Positions 48,976-62,905 of a DNA stretch of 64,000 bases are shown here, piece by piece. A program made the translations under genes and the position numbers. The stretch is from Beaufortia kweichowensis. Lineage: Eukaryota; Chordata; Actinopteri; Cypriniformes; Gastromyzontidae. Location of the stretch: positions 4,335,621 to 4,399,620 of the forward strand of contig CM032809.1 in assembly GCA_019155185.1 (NCBI GenBank), given 5' to 3'. Positions within the stretch are counted from its first letter, which is position 1. Each line of letters opens with the position of its first letter. The notes beneath the pieces were generated by a model that made no database searches, was not told where the DNA came from, and saw only the letters and a program-made list of their open reading frames with translations.

Positions 48976-51900
48976 TAAAGACACACAGAAAAAGCCATTT
49001 TTAAATGAACTTTCTAATGAACTGTGTTAACTTATTCATAATGAACTTTTTAATGAACTTACAGCCTTTTCAGACACTTTGTATATGTGCTGTATGACTA
49101 ATATATGGTAGATTGTTGCTGGTGTTATATGTTGAGAGGATCCAGTTTGGATATTCTTTTAACACGTATTAAATTTTACATATTACCCTGGTCTGAAGGG
49201 ATTTTTTTCTTTAGATTATTTGACTACACTGCAGTTTCTTTTCACACACTTTTTGCTATATCACTAATGGCATATGAAGGGCTAACGAGTGCAAGGTGAT
49301 GTCTTTGAGGACTGTAGATGTATGAAAGATGCAAGACTGTGACACTGTAATACTATTCTTTGTGTGACATTAGTGAAGCTCTCGGATAGCATGGGGAATA
49401 ACTAAGTAGCATAGCTTAACATACTTGACCGTGTTTTATAAATGTCCCTGAGAAAACATGAAACGTTTAATGTCTGTTTTGTCTGTCTAATGTGTTTTTC
49501 ATTTAGACCAAGACAATCCAATTGTTTCAGTTTTAGATTTACATGTGAGATCAGGTTGCCTGGACTATATAAGTGTTCATTTGCAAGACTTGTAAGAAAG
49601 GTGTTAGAAAGACTTTTAGAATTTGTTTTTGCAACATTTGTGGTTTAGAATGCATGTTAATTTGCTCTTTCAGGATGTTTATCAGATGTTTGAGCACAGT
49701 AATTAAAATGTGATGCTCTCGTAGATAATGCATATTTTAACGAAGATTTGACATCTTCAAGATGTATGTGAGCTTTACTGTAGTTGAATTACCATAATTT
49801 AGCTGCAGATTCGAAGTAACTTTCCAAACATGGTTTTCAGACAGATACACTCTCATAATAAAAGCAGATTTATGTCATTGGCTTTCTGGAAAGTATTCTC
49901 AGTATTAACATATTTTAAGAAGGAAAAAGCTTTTCCCTAAAATTTAAGTAGCTGTTATACCCTTGTCAGAGATAGCAGGTTTCCTTATACCTGCATAATT
50001 TGCTTGTTTTTGTTATGACTTTATAATTTTCTGCCAGAGACATCGAGTCTTCAATTACAAAAGATAAAAAGATTAACTAAATTCTAGTCTGACTAGGTTT
50101 ATTAACTTCAGTATCCACACATACTTTGTGCTTACTCACATTTTTATTCTGGACATGAGACCTAAGAGTAAATATAACTCCTCCTCTCTGAATAATAATA
50201 AATGTGAATTAGTGTATTTTTTTATGCCAAGTAAGTCTCACAAACTGTTAAGTAGCCTCTTGGTATTTCTAAAAACCAACATTTGGACATAAATTTTGCA
50301 TAACATTATTAGATCTGTTTTATGTGTGTGTGTGAATTTCACATTTTTTGTGTGAAACAAAAGTAAGCCTACATGGTATCTGCACACATTTTCCCATTGT
50401 CTCTGCTAAGTGTGTGTAAAATCTCAGGGATTTTACAGAAAATGCACGGTGGAATAAGAAACATGATCAGATTAACTGAAGTGAGTATCAGTAGTGATCA
50501 GTAGTATTTTTTTGAGATTTGGGGGCTCATTTACTTCCAAATTCAGCTGTAGCTGTTGTGTTAAACACATCTGTGGAAGTGTTTCTCTGCAGTGTCTAAG
50601 GCTTTAGTGTCATTGTTAGTGTGTTATAAGCAGTAGAAGTAATAGTAGTATTCTTGAGTGATGCTTCTGTTATTCAATTCTTACCTTGGTCGTTATAATA
50701 CGGAATTTTTAAATACTTTTCTTCCATACAAAACAATTTCAAGGCAACAGCCCGTGCATAAAGAAAATACAAACTCCTTTAACCAAAAGCTGCAGACAAA
50801 GTTGACAAATCTCTAGAGACGACCGACTTGTTCTGTCATCCTTTGTTTGGATTTGTTTCTCACTCTCACAGAGCTGACATCCATGATGTGTAAGGCAGGT
50901 TTTATTGCTTTGTTGACCCGGTGTTGAAGTATAGCCTATTGGTCTGGTTTGACAGACGTGTGCAGGAGGATATAAGCCAGATAACGGTTACCAAAGAGGA
51001 AAACAAAAGGTGTATTCGTTATTTTTATCTGACCACACTATTTTTATCATTCTTCCCATATAGCCTGTCTTTTTCCACCTCTAAGTCTCTCATCTTCTTT
51101 AATCAGACCACACTAGGATCATAGGGGGCAGGTAGTTTGATGCTGTCAAGTAAAGCTTCAATCAACCAATGAAACGCCATGTTTAGGTCAGTCTTCACCC
51201 ATACTTTTGAAAAACGCAAACATTCTGCATTCTCCACCCAGCCTCAGGTCCACTAAAGGCGGATCTCACTCACAACTGTGCGACTGCCCATCACACACAG
51301 CAGGAGGAAAGAGCTCTGTCCAAATCTTCAAACCCAGGCCCTTCGGAAACCTCCGCCCCATGCGGTGAAGCTGTCTGTTTGAAAGGCTCATGATTGTGCC
51401 GTTTTCATGCACATAGGAGCATCGATCAGATGAGGTTGTCATTAAATGTGACACTGCGCTTTGTCTATTTTCAGGTGGATGACAGAGGTTTGGGTGGCGC
51501 GAGAGCGGCCCGATCGAGGGCCGTCGTTAATCATTAAGTCGGCCTGTTCTGTTGAGGTTCACACTGCAGTATACATGCGTCTGCACCCACACGCGTGCTT
51601 GTATTCTGAACACATGTCCAGGTGTAAGAAACCAGCCTCTGAAATTCAGAGAGAATTTCCACGTGCTTGTTCTGTTCTATTCACTTTGAAGACCTTGGAC
51701 AAAGTCACAGAGAAATATGAAGGGAAAAGATACAGATAAAAGGAGACAGCGGGAGATACCCATGTGGGGTACCGGTCTTATTGTATGATTATTTTAGAAG
51801 AGCCTTTGGTGTAATCTCAGAGGCATGACTCACACGGGGTGTGTTATCTTTGTGCTCTCTTTCCTTTCTGCTTTCCCACAGATGGCCTGTTTTTTGTACT

Positions 51901-52077
51901 GTAATCAGAGCACCTCATGTGCTCATCCCTCTGTATCCAGCCTCTTTAAAATTACTGTCTGTAACGGTACTGCTGTGCTGTAGCCAGACTGCTGTAATAT
52001 AATAAGTCTGACTGTAACCGTTCTCTGCCCCCGAGGTGGAAATTGCACTTTACTTGGTATTTTACAGATGGTGATTT

Positions 52078-52152
52078 TAAAGAGTAGTTCATCCGAAAAT
52101 GAAAATTCTTTCATTTACTCAGCCTCGTGTTGTTCAACATATGTATGACTTT
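52078..52152 (+). repeat. Copy of the common fish agttcatcc repeat
   Basis: taaagagtagttcatccgaa, then aatgaaaattctttcatttact, cagcctcgtgttgttcaac and atgtatgact: the best-preserved of the three copies in this window. The open frame on the - strand over 51923-52114 derives from it. Confidence 0.7.
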
Positions 52153-52474
52153 TAATGACCTGCCAAGGAGAGCTTGTGTAGGTGTGAGTTTTTGTTAGTT
52201 TCTTACACTAAGCTGTTGTTGGCTTTAAAAGACTATAGTAGACTATAATTGAATATAAAGTCTGTACAATGTAGCTTTATGGTACTTTGAATATTTTTTT
52301 AAACTTGAAGTCTGTTGTATTAGAAATAGGTCTGGCCAGTTAATTTCTTTAAAATGTATCTTTATATAAATTACAGAATACATGATTCAGAAGTCAAATG
52401 ATTTTAAAATGGCACGAAAGGAGTAAATAATAACAATTGCACAACTAAAAACTAGACTATTTTTTTTCATTATT

Positions 52475-52650
52475 TTATTTTTATTTAGAGATTTCTATAA
52501 ACAACATTATTATGTTTATGTTTATTGTTATGAAAATTGATCAAATATTTATTCTTAGACCTTTCTAAGACATCAATATAGCTTTGTCATAATAAGAATT
52601 AAACTTTGAAATATTAAAGTAAATAGTAAAATATCTTAAGTGTTCCACCT
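52475..52650 (+). repeat. Copy B of the AT-rich family, left arm of inverted pair
   Basis: tttattgttatgaaaattga, tcaaatatttattcttagac, ctttctaagacatcaatata and attaaactttgaaatattaaag match copy A at 37066 (same orientation) and, reversed, copy C at 53695. It lies 1.05 kb from copy C. Confidence 0.65.
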
Positions 52651-53694
52651 GTGGAACAGTGATAGTTAACAGGAAATGGGACGATTGTTTCATTGTTTCC
52701 TAAAATAAGATGTTTCATACCTCCAAGAAGTTCTGCAAAACGGCTATTAAATTTGTACTCAGTCGTTGCCTCCTTCACTACGCCAAGCAATCTGTTTTAT
52801 GAATGAGACTTGCATTCTAGGTCATTCTTGTTCACAAGCTTAGAATCGAGAAAAGGACCCACACACCTCAAGCTGTCGTAGTACAACACTCCATACTCTG
52901 CATCAGAACGCCATACCCGTCTTTGGCAGGAAGACTCATTTGGACCAAGATTTGTTTGGGTTTCACACTGAGCTTTTTAGAACAGACTGCAGTCCCAAAC
53001 ACTCAGATTCAGATCAAATGGACATATGCCTTCTTGTCTGAGCAACAGTCCATCTGCCTTGTGCTGTAATAAGATTTTGTTGAATCTATAGGCTTGCAGT
53101 TTGGCTTATAGGTTTCCTTAGAACCCGTTTTCCTTTAAGAACTAGTTGTTGATGCAACCCTCATGCTTGCTTTTGAAAGTGATTTTACAAATTTTTATAA
53201 TAATAAAAAATCATTGACATCGGCAAAATATAACCATTCCAGGGGCCGGCATGATAAATTAAGGCAGGTATACAGTATATTGTTAGCATGTATACTGAAT
53301 GTGCAAGCCACAGAAGCATCTTAGGAGAAGCACCTGAACACACAGTTTCCCATCGGGCACCAATTACTGCTGCAGCCTGAATCAGTCACAATCCTCATTA
53401 ATGTGTGAAATCGGGTTCAGCTCGAGGGACCGTAAAGGGCCTCATGTGTGCCCCCACTTCCTCCTGTATGAAGCAGCTCCACTGTTAATTAGAGGCCTGT
53501 TCTGAGCCGATGCTCTGTGGGAGCAAAGAGAGGATCTCTGTGCTCTCAAAACAACCAAGAAGAGGTGTTTTTGGTATCGATAAGCCAGCTGGAGTCATTG
53601 TTTTTAGGAGAAAAATATAGCCTGAAAGCTTTACCTGTTAACTGTCACCGTTCCACAGGAGGAACATTTTCACTCTTCACTTATAATATTTCAT

Positions 53695-53830
53695 AGTTGA
53701 ATTCTAATCTTATCATGACAAGCTATTGATAGAAAGGTATAAGACTTAAGAAAAAATATTTGACAAATTTTCATAACAATATTCAATAAAAAATTTTATT
53801 GGTAATGTTCTTTTTAAAAATATCTTAAAA
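53695..53830 (-). repeat. Copy C of the AT-rich family, right arm of inverted pair
   Basis: gttgaattctaatcttatca, agctattgatagaaagg, ataagacttaag and tatttgacaaattttcataa form the reverse complement of copy B with scattered differences. Similarity seems to go on outward (taatgttctttttaaaaata). The pair could be the ends of one decayed element of about 1.35 kb, or two separate insertions. Confidence 0.6.
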
Positions 53831-53954
53831 TAAAAGAATTTTTAAACTAAAAAATGTATATTGTAGTTAAAAAATTACAGATAAAAGTTCAGTAAAAGTT
53901 ATCAGGTTAACCTTTATTTATTTTTCTATATTTTTTTTTTTTTTACAAATTTTA

Positions 53955-54012
53955 CATTTATTTTTACTCTTATTCATTGAGCAGATACTTGCATCCAAAT
54001 TGAAAAAGTTAC
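53955..54012 (+). repeat. Degraded SINE-like tail
   Basis: tttacatttatttttactct, then cattgagcagatacttgcat, ccaaattgaaaaagttacag, resembles the ttggcagatgcttttatccaaagcgacttacag tail of the family, heavily mutated. Confidence 0.35.
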
Positions 54013-56497
54013 AGATTAGAGACCATTTAACATTTTGTCTTTCTATTGATTTATTGAAGTCCTTACAAAAACTTTAACTAATACAGTTCAAGACTCATTT
54101 ATGTGGTTTTGTTAATATAATCACTCTTCTTCAAAACGAGATTTACCATTCTTGTCCAGTCCACCTAGTTTGGAATTAAATGCTGGTTTATATATATCAA
54201 TGACCATGGACTTGTGTATTATATGCTTTTGCCAGAAAGTAATACAGTAATACGCTAAAGTGGACAGTATTAATGGATGAGCCAGGTTTTGTTTTTGTTG
54301 GCCATTTAGTTACTATAAATTTAGCATCAGAAGCACAACAGATGTTTCTTGTCTTGCTCTCCCTTAGATCCCCCTCTCTCGTCCTCCCTCTCTCTCTCTC
54401 TTCATTTTCTCAAGAGATGAGATCAAGGTGGTAAAGAGCCAATTATATGGGTCACAAAGAGATGTCACTCCCCACCTGGGGCAAGGTGTGCCAGAGCACA
54501 CAACAGATGGAGGGCCACCCTTAGTGCAACTCTAATCAACACTTGAAATGACCCCGTTTTGTACAGAAAACAAGTTTGTTTTCAATAGAAACTGAGGCAG
54601 AGGGTTTATGTGGTTATATATGTTTTTATATGCTTTTGTGTAGTTTAGTGGTCAAGCATATGAATTCAACCACAACACTCTCATCGCTTGTCAATCCAAC
54701 AGTCACCCTTGTTACTCGGCTATGAATTCAAAATAGCAGTTTTTTGTCGATCACTCTGTACCCGAATGGTAAGACAAAAGGTTTTATGTAATCGGTGGTG
54801 TTTGCGTATGTCTGCAGTGTCCTTATTAGGGGTTAGTGAATGAATAAGTCAGTGCAGAGTATGTATAGAGGGAGGTGAGTAATGTGGCCGACTTTAATTT
54901 ACTTTGCCCTGCGATAGGGAACTTATCATTTATCTCATCCACAGTGCCGAGCCGTAATCCGTCAGGGAACACCGGTCCCAAAGCTCATGATTTAAATACC
55001 TCTGTGTGTGTGGACCAAACTAGACTGCTGGCTTCTGCAGCTCACAGAAAATTATAGTGATAGGTACCATTTGGTAACTTCTGGCACAGTAGTTAAAAAC
55101 CCCCATAAAGTAATTATTATACTTGTATGTATTACTTATCTCATTACATTTGGCTTCATTTATAGTATGAATTTAGTAGGGAACTACACATTGCCCAAGC
55201 ACAATAGCATTTGGAGTATTTGAAGCTTCTTTTAAATACTTGTATTATTATATTCTTGTTATTTGTGTTATACTGGTGCAAAAATATGTCATCTTCATCT
55301 TTGTGTCATAGAATTTCCTTTAAAAAAAAAAAGTTCCCAATGCAGCGGTTTGTTTACCATTATTTTGTTTAGAGTCATTATTATAAATGCTAAACATTAT
55401 TATTCCTTTTTCCGTTTCACTGCTAGGAGTGTGGCTTGTGCTTCTGTGTTTGCCTTCTCAATTACTGTGTCCTCAAGACCAGCCTTGGGTGATTGTTATT
55501 CTACGGGTCAGTGTCAGGAGACCGTTTTAAATGGAGCAGATGAATAGAGGAGGGCGAGAGATGGAAAGGGGGAGAGAAAGATATGGAGTGAGGCGAAGAG
55601 AGCGAAATGGAGAGAGACAGGTCTCCTTTGATTGCCGTGGTGACTGGATTAGTATTCAGAGTCCATCAGGTCTATCTCGCCGTCCCTTTGGCTGGTGGCA
55701 AAGCACCGAGATCTTTTATGTGCTGCTTTAGTTCTTTGTGGCTATATTTCTAGTTACAATCCACTTTCTCTCGGGTTGAGTTGCATACAGGCTTAGAGAG
55801 CTGAAGGTTGGAGGCCGCCTCTGGCAGCTGGCCATCACTACACTCCGTCTGTGGTAAAGGACTCCAGAGTACAGATTTTTCAATCACTCAATGCAAAAAT
55901 GTCCACTTTAAGCTGTACAGAAGTAAATGATCTATGTCGTTTGAAGGACCAGTGGCTGTGATTGCCTGGCGGTTGTGTAATCGCCAGGATTTAGTGTGTC
56001 ACTCGGAAACACACATTGTTTAGTGTGGAAGATGGTTATATGCAGTGGTGGGGCTATGTAAAGGCCAAGACAATCCTGGAAGTTTAATAGTTAAAAAAAG
56101 CTAAATAGTTATATATGTACATGCATCTATACATGTATCTGTTTGAAATTGTGGCTAAAATATAAAAGTTTTAATATGATTGTATAAATGTTATGTAAAT
56201 GTCACAGTCGCTATCTTCATGGCTCTTTTAAATTATGGCTCTTAAAATTTTCATCCAGCTTCTTGAGATCTCACCCTGGGGGATTTACAGTATTGAAGAA
56301 GTTCAGATCTACTGTATTTTAGACTCTTATTATTTTTCTTCATTATTTGGTCCAAGCCATCCATTCATTTTTTTTATTATTTTGTTTTGTAACAATAGAA
56401 ATTAATATGTTTGTATGTATTTTTCTTCACATAACTAATTTTAAACATGTAGACGTATGCCTTCAGATTGTGACCCTAACGAGAGATTATGTTCATA

Positions 56498-57342
56498 TTA
56501 TTCACATATTCCTTGGTAATTAATCCATTTTGACACCTGTATGACAAGACAGTATGATGTGTTGCCAGTCACTTTTCCATACATGTATACGTCTCTATAT
56601 ATGTGGTCTTGCATAGTGTCCCACCCATCGTGAAATCTCATTAGTTCACAATCTAGCTCATGTACTGTACCTGCACGTTGCACAACAAACGTGTGTCTTT
56701 CAGTTGGCTGTAATTGTGTTTCATTTCGCAGCGGTTCTGGTTATAGTGTGAACAGACCAATAGCATGTTGTTGGAAACCAGCTGTGTTGAGTTTGACGAG
56801 AACACAATACATCAGAAAAGCAATGTTCTGAGACCATACCAAGTGCAACAATCTTCTGTGGCTTTACAAGAAACCTTTACTTTTCCCTTCAGAATGAAAT
56901 CTACTTTTTGATAGCCACATTGATGTTCTCAATCTATAAATCGTGCATAGTCAGGTTAAATTGACACGCTGGAAGTCTCTGTGGGGATACAAATTGGATC
57001 CTCCTAGATGTGTGGGTAGGTAGATACCAGCATGGCTAGTGATATAAAATGAGGTTGTCCCTGACAATGTCTTGTTACGGTTGAGAGTTCAGTATTCAGC
57101 AACCTTTCGCTTGTTACTATGTGTCTGAGTGTCTACCCTGCGGCTTAATCAATACTTATAACCTCACGTTGCCTATCCAAAGGCCTTCTTAAGGGAATGA
57201 TAAAGGAATTGATCGCATCCCTGATGGCAGTCACACCGTATGTATGGAAAGGCAAATTATAGATTGCTTCATTAGAATCTGAAATTGTCAGACCTGTCTC
57301 AATAGTTTCTGTTAACTCTCGAAAACCTGAAACTTCATCCAT
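56498..57342 (-). other. Two short - strand open frames, unidentified
   Basis: A 65-codon frame at 57145-57342 (including TYGVTAIRDAINSFIIPLRR) and a 61-codon frame at 56498-56683 (including HDGWDTMQDHIYRDVYMYGK) lie in the same direction. Neither has a recognised domain or splice context. They could be parts of an old mobile element, but I see no terminal repeats. Confidence 0.15.
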
Positions 57343-57704
57343 CCCCAGAGGCTCTGTCTATGGTATTGAGAAATAAGGTTAGGATGGTACAGCAAATAAG
57401 GAATAAAAGAAATGGAAGGGGCAATGGTGCACCAAAGCCCTGGAGATCCTTTCCTTCTCTTTGTTCTCTGAATAAGGGTGATAGACGCTACACAAAGTTA
57501 GGGGGAAATAGGAAAGGCAGTTATTTCAGGCCCCGGGAGCAGATACATCCAGTACAGTCGTGTTCCAAAGCCCAGGAGCCTTCTCTGTCCCCCTTAACCA
57601 GTTCATCCTGCTTCTCACCATTACTCCTCTGCCATTTAGATTTTATTGATACAGGTGAGGGAAAAATTATGGGCACAGAGATTTATGAGGAGACATCAGA
57701 ATGA
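57306..57704 (+). other. Basic orphan open frame
   Basis: Open for 133 codons including the stop; an ATG at 57360 gives 114 residues. It is rich in Arg, Lys, Asn, Gly, Pro and Ser (RNKRNGRGNGAPKPWRSF, GDRRYTKLGGNRKGSYFRPR, then a Ser/Pro/Leu-rich part). Such composition is seen in nucleic-acid-binding segments of mobile elements, but there is no zinc knuckle or other motif. A gtgaggg donor-like site follows TTGATACAG at about 57653. No partner exon is visible. Confidence 0.2.
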
Positions 57705-59802
57705 CTCAAACTTTCAATCTGTTCTACTTCCCTGAGGAATCCTTTCTCAAGTCTATCCCTATTCCAAATTTACAGTATTACATCAGTGGTACCCACTATA
57801 TACCATTGTACTTTTGAGTATGTTCAGGTTTTTTTGTAGAGGATATAATGCAATGTAATGTTTTTATTTAGTAAAAATTTAATGTAAATATGTGAAAAAA
57901 GGTTAAAGTCTCATAATCTAATTCGGAGCATCAAAGTAGTCAGTAGCCATGCGTGTTTATTGCTGTACATGATTTTGACAATGGCAATTTTTTATTTATG
58001 ATGCATCATATTACCAAATTTTATGATTTTATTACCACAATATTTTATTATTAGTACATAAATACATGTCAAAGATTGAAATTAAAACATTGATTTCATG
58101 TATTAAAAATATCAAGGTTATATTTTCACAGAATGTTCTTTACATTATGTAGGAAGATTTTATGTAGATGCAGTGAGTCACAAAAAAATGACTGATTACA
58201 GACTCGATCACATATATTTTTTATTTTATTGGTGGAAAAGCTTCGCTTATATTTTAAAGCTTTTTGCTAAATGGTGTTGACTTTTACACACAAAGTGTTT
58301 GCTTTATTTAATTGTGTCTGATTTTGTTTTGATGCACGTGACAGGCTGTTTGATCCCACCACCCCAACTCTACCCAAACATTTCAGAAAAACTGAAGATT
58401 GTCCATGTTTTCCTTTTAGATGGATTGAAAGTTAACGCCAGTACTACACAATCCCTTTTCTTCGTCTGTTTGTCACAGTCAAGGTCATTTTCCTCTCTCA
58501 ATGCTGTTACAACAGAGACATGTGAAATCCTAAATGAGGCTGGGTCCCGGCTCTTGGGGCGACTTACGGCTGTTCCCAATACACGCCAGTGTCAGCCCGC
58601 AGACACAAATTGGTGACAAGGGGAACGGGGACACCTCTCAGGGAGTTTTGTAGTCCACGGAGACCTTCAGACTGTGTCCCTGAGCAGGAATGTGTCTGTG
58701 AGTGCCGTCGGAGACAGATGTTAGGGGTAAAGAGAGACTGAAGTTGGGAAAACAAGAGCGTCGGCATGTCTTCATCATATAATAGTGGACCTAGTTTTCC
58801 TCAGTTAGACTAACCGTTCTGGTCAAATAGTCGAGATTTGATCGAATGGTTTTCACTATTTGCGATTTTGGTAAAGCAGGTGGGCAATTTCAGGGTTATG
58901 GATGTGACATTTTCAGTCAAAACATTCAAATGTTTAAAATAAAATATTCATAAATCAAAAATAATACTATAACTGTAAGATTGTTGTGTGAAAGAGAGAG
59001 TGAACGGGGGAAATGTCACAATAGCATCACGGCTCACTGTGTCGGCGCTAACCCCTACGTCACATCTTTGACATGAGTCATTTTTTTATATAACTTCCTT
59101 AATTTAGATTTCCAACAACACCTCCACATACTCGGCCAATGACGTCCCTACATCTTGATGTCTGGCACTTGTGGCGATTTACCGAAGGTGTGTAAAAGCT
59201 ATCAGCGCTGCAGCGGAGCGTGGAATCATTTGTCAGGTGACGGAGTGACAGGAGCTGTTTATCTGATGTTATTCTGATACTCGCTGCGAGATCCGCAGCA
59301 CCCTCATTACACCTGGAGACATGTTGCTAACACATTGTGGTCTGTTTTCAACCGCTGTAGTGCTTTAAAAAAGATTCCCATACATCAAGTAATGGTGACA
59401 GACGTTTGATGTGGAGAAAGATGCCGGGTGATTGATTTGGCTTGCGAAAAGGTGGGTTGAATGTGTTTTGTTCTTTTTCTTTTTATATCGCTATACAAAT
59501 AGCCTTTATTGTCTAGCAAGGGAAATTGACTGAAACTATGCCAGTTGTGTAAAGGTAAACGGGTAAAATATGTTTTTGTAATAGGAGGATGAAAATAGTC
59601 AGTTGGCTGCAAGGCTGTCTACATAGGGAGCGACCTTTTAAGGCAACATCCCTACCAAATTATTGGACACAAATAATTAGTTAGATGTAACTAAAGCAAA
59701 AACACAATGTTCAAACAAGACAAACATGCAATTTGGTTTAATCAATTGTAAAATAATCTTATACTGTATATCCACAGTTTTATGCAAATGTCAACCTTGT
59801 CT

Positions 59803-59900
59803 TTGGTAATAAATACATTCCGTGATGATTTATATTTCAAGTTTTGACTGAAGTGTCACAACCATAACGCTGGAATTGCCCATTGTTAATATTTTGGCGT
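59803..59900 (+). repeat. Interspersed repeat copy, family with 32725
   Basis: ttggtaataaatacattccg, then tatatttcaagttttgactgaag and cataacgctggaattgccc align by eye with the copy at 32725-32815 in the same orientation. Confidence 0.55.
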
Positions 59901-60162
59901 ATTTCTACCCGATTAATTTGCAAGTACATTATTTTTAAGGTCAAGTTGACTCACAGTACCAGAATGTTATTAGTTTTGTAATTAGTTTATCAGGGACTTG
60001 CTTTGAAATGATGCAACTGGCCAACCAGAATCAGGTATTTAGAGTGCATATATTACGTTTCAATATACACAAAATTTATACAATATTCAAGTTTTATTTA
60101 TACGTATATTTTGTATTGACTTTTCAGGAAACGGCACTGCAGAGGCATAAGGGTAATTAGAT

Positions 60163-60762
60163 TTGGACAAGATAATTAAATATGGGCCATTTGGAGCAGG
60201 TTTGTGTCTGAAATGTGCTTACAATGTCTTAAAATACTGCTCACTAGTTTTTTTGACACCGTTAGATACAGAGCCAATGAGGCGGCAAGAGAAGGATGTG
60301 ACAAGAGAGATAGAGAGTGGTGGAAGGATGGTTTACATCAATCTGTGGCGATTTAGCAACAAAATGACAAACGGATTGACAGACTGCAGAACTCATTCTA
60401 GGGTTAGGTTAGCATGCAAACAGGTTATGATTTATGTGATAGCTGTTGGCATCTCTCACATACACACCCACACACATTCACATGCTGTCAACACCCCTCC
60501 TCAACTCTCAGCCCACACATATACACACACACTTCATTTTTTAATACTTTGGCTAAATTGTGCCAGCGTTCTTCCTGCTGCCAGGCTTCACGGCCACCCG
60601 TATCGGCACTGTCTATCACAGGAACGCCCTGGCAGGGCCGGCGATGTCCTTCAGAGGCGCGTGTCCAGGGGCCCATGCCGGCGGGCCTCATTTATGTTCA
60701 TCTGTTTGGACGTTAAGTGGAATTTTCCCCCCGATCTGCTTGCTAGCCGCTGCTACTCCTGA
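60163..60762 (+). other. 199-codon open frame through a CA-rich and a GC-rich patch, probably not a gene
   Basis: The longest frame in the right part of the window. Its middle is His-Thr repeat noise from the CA-rich 60457-60532 tract, and its end runs through a GC-rich patch (60590-60740) in which three frames are open. No family signature, signal peptide or splice site is convincing. The GC-rich patch itself may deserve a conservation check. Confidence 0.12.
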
Positions 60763-62839
60763 CGGACAGGGCTATTTATCATAATATCAGATGTGCAACA
60801 CCCCTCATCCCAACACATGGCGCTGTGTTAATATCTGGGCACACGTACACACACTGTAGCCTTGCAGATTTGTCACCTTAGCAATGTTAAATTAGAATCC
60901 ATTTTTTACCTTGAGTAATTTCTAAAGCTAGTTTGAAAAGCTCATTATTTGAAAAGTTTTCAATGTTCTTGCATCTTCTCCTAAAGACATGCACATACAC
61001 ACACACTATTTATCACAATATTTATAGTCCGCTATTATTCAATGCATGCATTGCACCTGCTGTTTGCCTGCACCATAGAAAGACATTTTTGTAATTGAAA
61101 ATAGAGCTGCTACTAATGACCACTTCTCCGTATGCATATTAATGGGCTAATTATGGCTGTGAAAGTGTTTTAATAGCTATTAATTTTTGTTGCATAAATG
61201 TGAAGGCCACAACTTTTTGTGAGTACAGTGTTAGCCCTGATTGTGTTTAATGGCAGTGCTGAAAGTGAGGTACATTAGCGTCCTAAGCCACCTCAGAGGA
61301 TAATAATTTGTCTTTCTCTGAATGGATCTTCTTCAGTACAGAACCAGAGATACAGAGAAGAAGCTTTTAATGTAATGAACAGGTGCTGCTTGTTCCTGGA
61401 AAACTTCCTGGAGAGGAAGAAGAAGAGACAAGGCAAAAGAGAAAAGATCAAGTCCTTCGGTAGTGTGTCAGTGTTGACAGGTTGACTGCAGTCATTTTAA
61501 GAGTCAAGCATTTATCTAAACAGTCAAAGTTGTAAAGATTTAGAGATCTGCCATTGACAAACCCATACTACTAAATCTAAATATTGGAAAAATATACGAT
61601 ATATATTGCTGTGCTGGACAACACACAGTCTGCAAAGTAAATTTCTGAAAAATTCAGACAGACATTTTCTGATTTTTTCGGTCATGCTCGCGGCTATCAA
61701 TAGAGTGTAATACTCTGTTTAACACTCTGGCTGACCATAGTCAAATCCATTCCAGAGATTTAGAGTGGTCCCATACATTACTGAGCAAATCTGAAAATCC
61801 ATTTATTACATTTTCCCTGTTAAACGTTTAGGAACCTTTATTAACGCATTATGTAACTGGGAGTCACAGTAGTCCAACTCATGTGCTCCAAAATCCAAAG
61901 ATTTAATATGACTGCAGCTAATGGCTTTTTAACTTTCAGGGTTACTTCAGTCATGCAAAACCTTGAAATGTCAAGGAATTTTAAAATGGTAATTTTACAG
62001 TTCTGGAATAGTTATTGAATTTTTTTGTAGTTTTTCTAGACTTAACAAGCATTTACAATTTTGGATTAAAGCGTAAAAAAAATTCTACTTAATTGGTTAT
62101 TAATAAAATCTAAACATTGTTAAATTTAGTCAATTATGTTATTATTTGCTTTTTTTTAAGAGTGGTGAGATTTTTCAGACGTCTGATTTTTTATAAAACA
62201 CAACATTAGATTTACGACCCCGTACAGGCATTATTAAAACAAAATATTTTTTTCAGCAGCTTCTCATTCCCCCAGTTATAATAGTGCAGAATAAACCACT
62301 CTGTGAGACCGCAGGCAGCCTCATCTCCACCGCCCATGACATTCGCGCACCAGGCATCAGCCATTAATTGAATTCAGAAATGTAAATTGGAGCTGGGGTC
62401 AGCATCGCTCAAGTAATATACCTGGAGTTCCTGTCTGGTAATGTCCCATAAGAGCCTTTTTTAATAGAGTGATTTCTAATGGAAAGGGGAAAGAGGCGAC
62501 AGCATGCCTGGGAAAAAAGCAAAGTAGAAAACAGCCTCTCTGTGCTTTTCCGCCCCCGCAGGGAATAGGGAGAGAGAGAGAGCGTCTTCACAGACGACAC
62601 ACTGAGCAGCACGGTCTTGCTTTTTTTAAAATCTCTCACGACTACAGAAAAGATGGAGGTGGATTTGGCCTCTGTTTCAAGGGTTTGACTAATTTACTGT
62701 GAAGTAATGACAGACATATATTCAAATGCTGAGCTCATAGCTTTGTTTAGGTGGGCTTGATGCGAAAGGTTTTGAGGTCTGATTCACAGTTTTTCTCATT
62801 TTATGCAGGGTTTCCATCACATGTTGTAATGTGTTGCAA

Positions 62840-62905
62840 TGTGTTCATTTATTTACATTTAATTTATATGTATTTGTTTAGCGGCTTACATATTAAGTAG
62901 AGATA
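62840..62905 (+). repeat. Degraded SINE-like tail
   Basis: atttatttacatttaattta, then tgtatttgtttagcggcttacat, resembles the tail of the SINE-like family with an internal deletion. Confidence 0.3.

Noticed and set aside
51461..51739. 92-codon + strand frame
   Set aside because: No splice or family evidence. The end is Lys/Arg-rich from purine-rich intron sequence.
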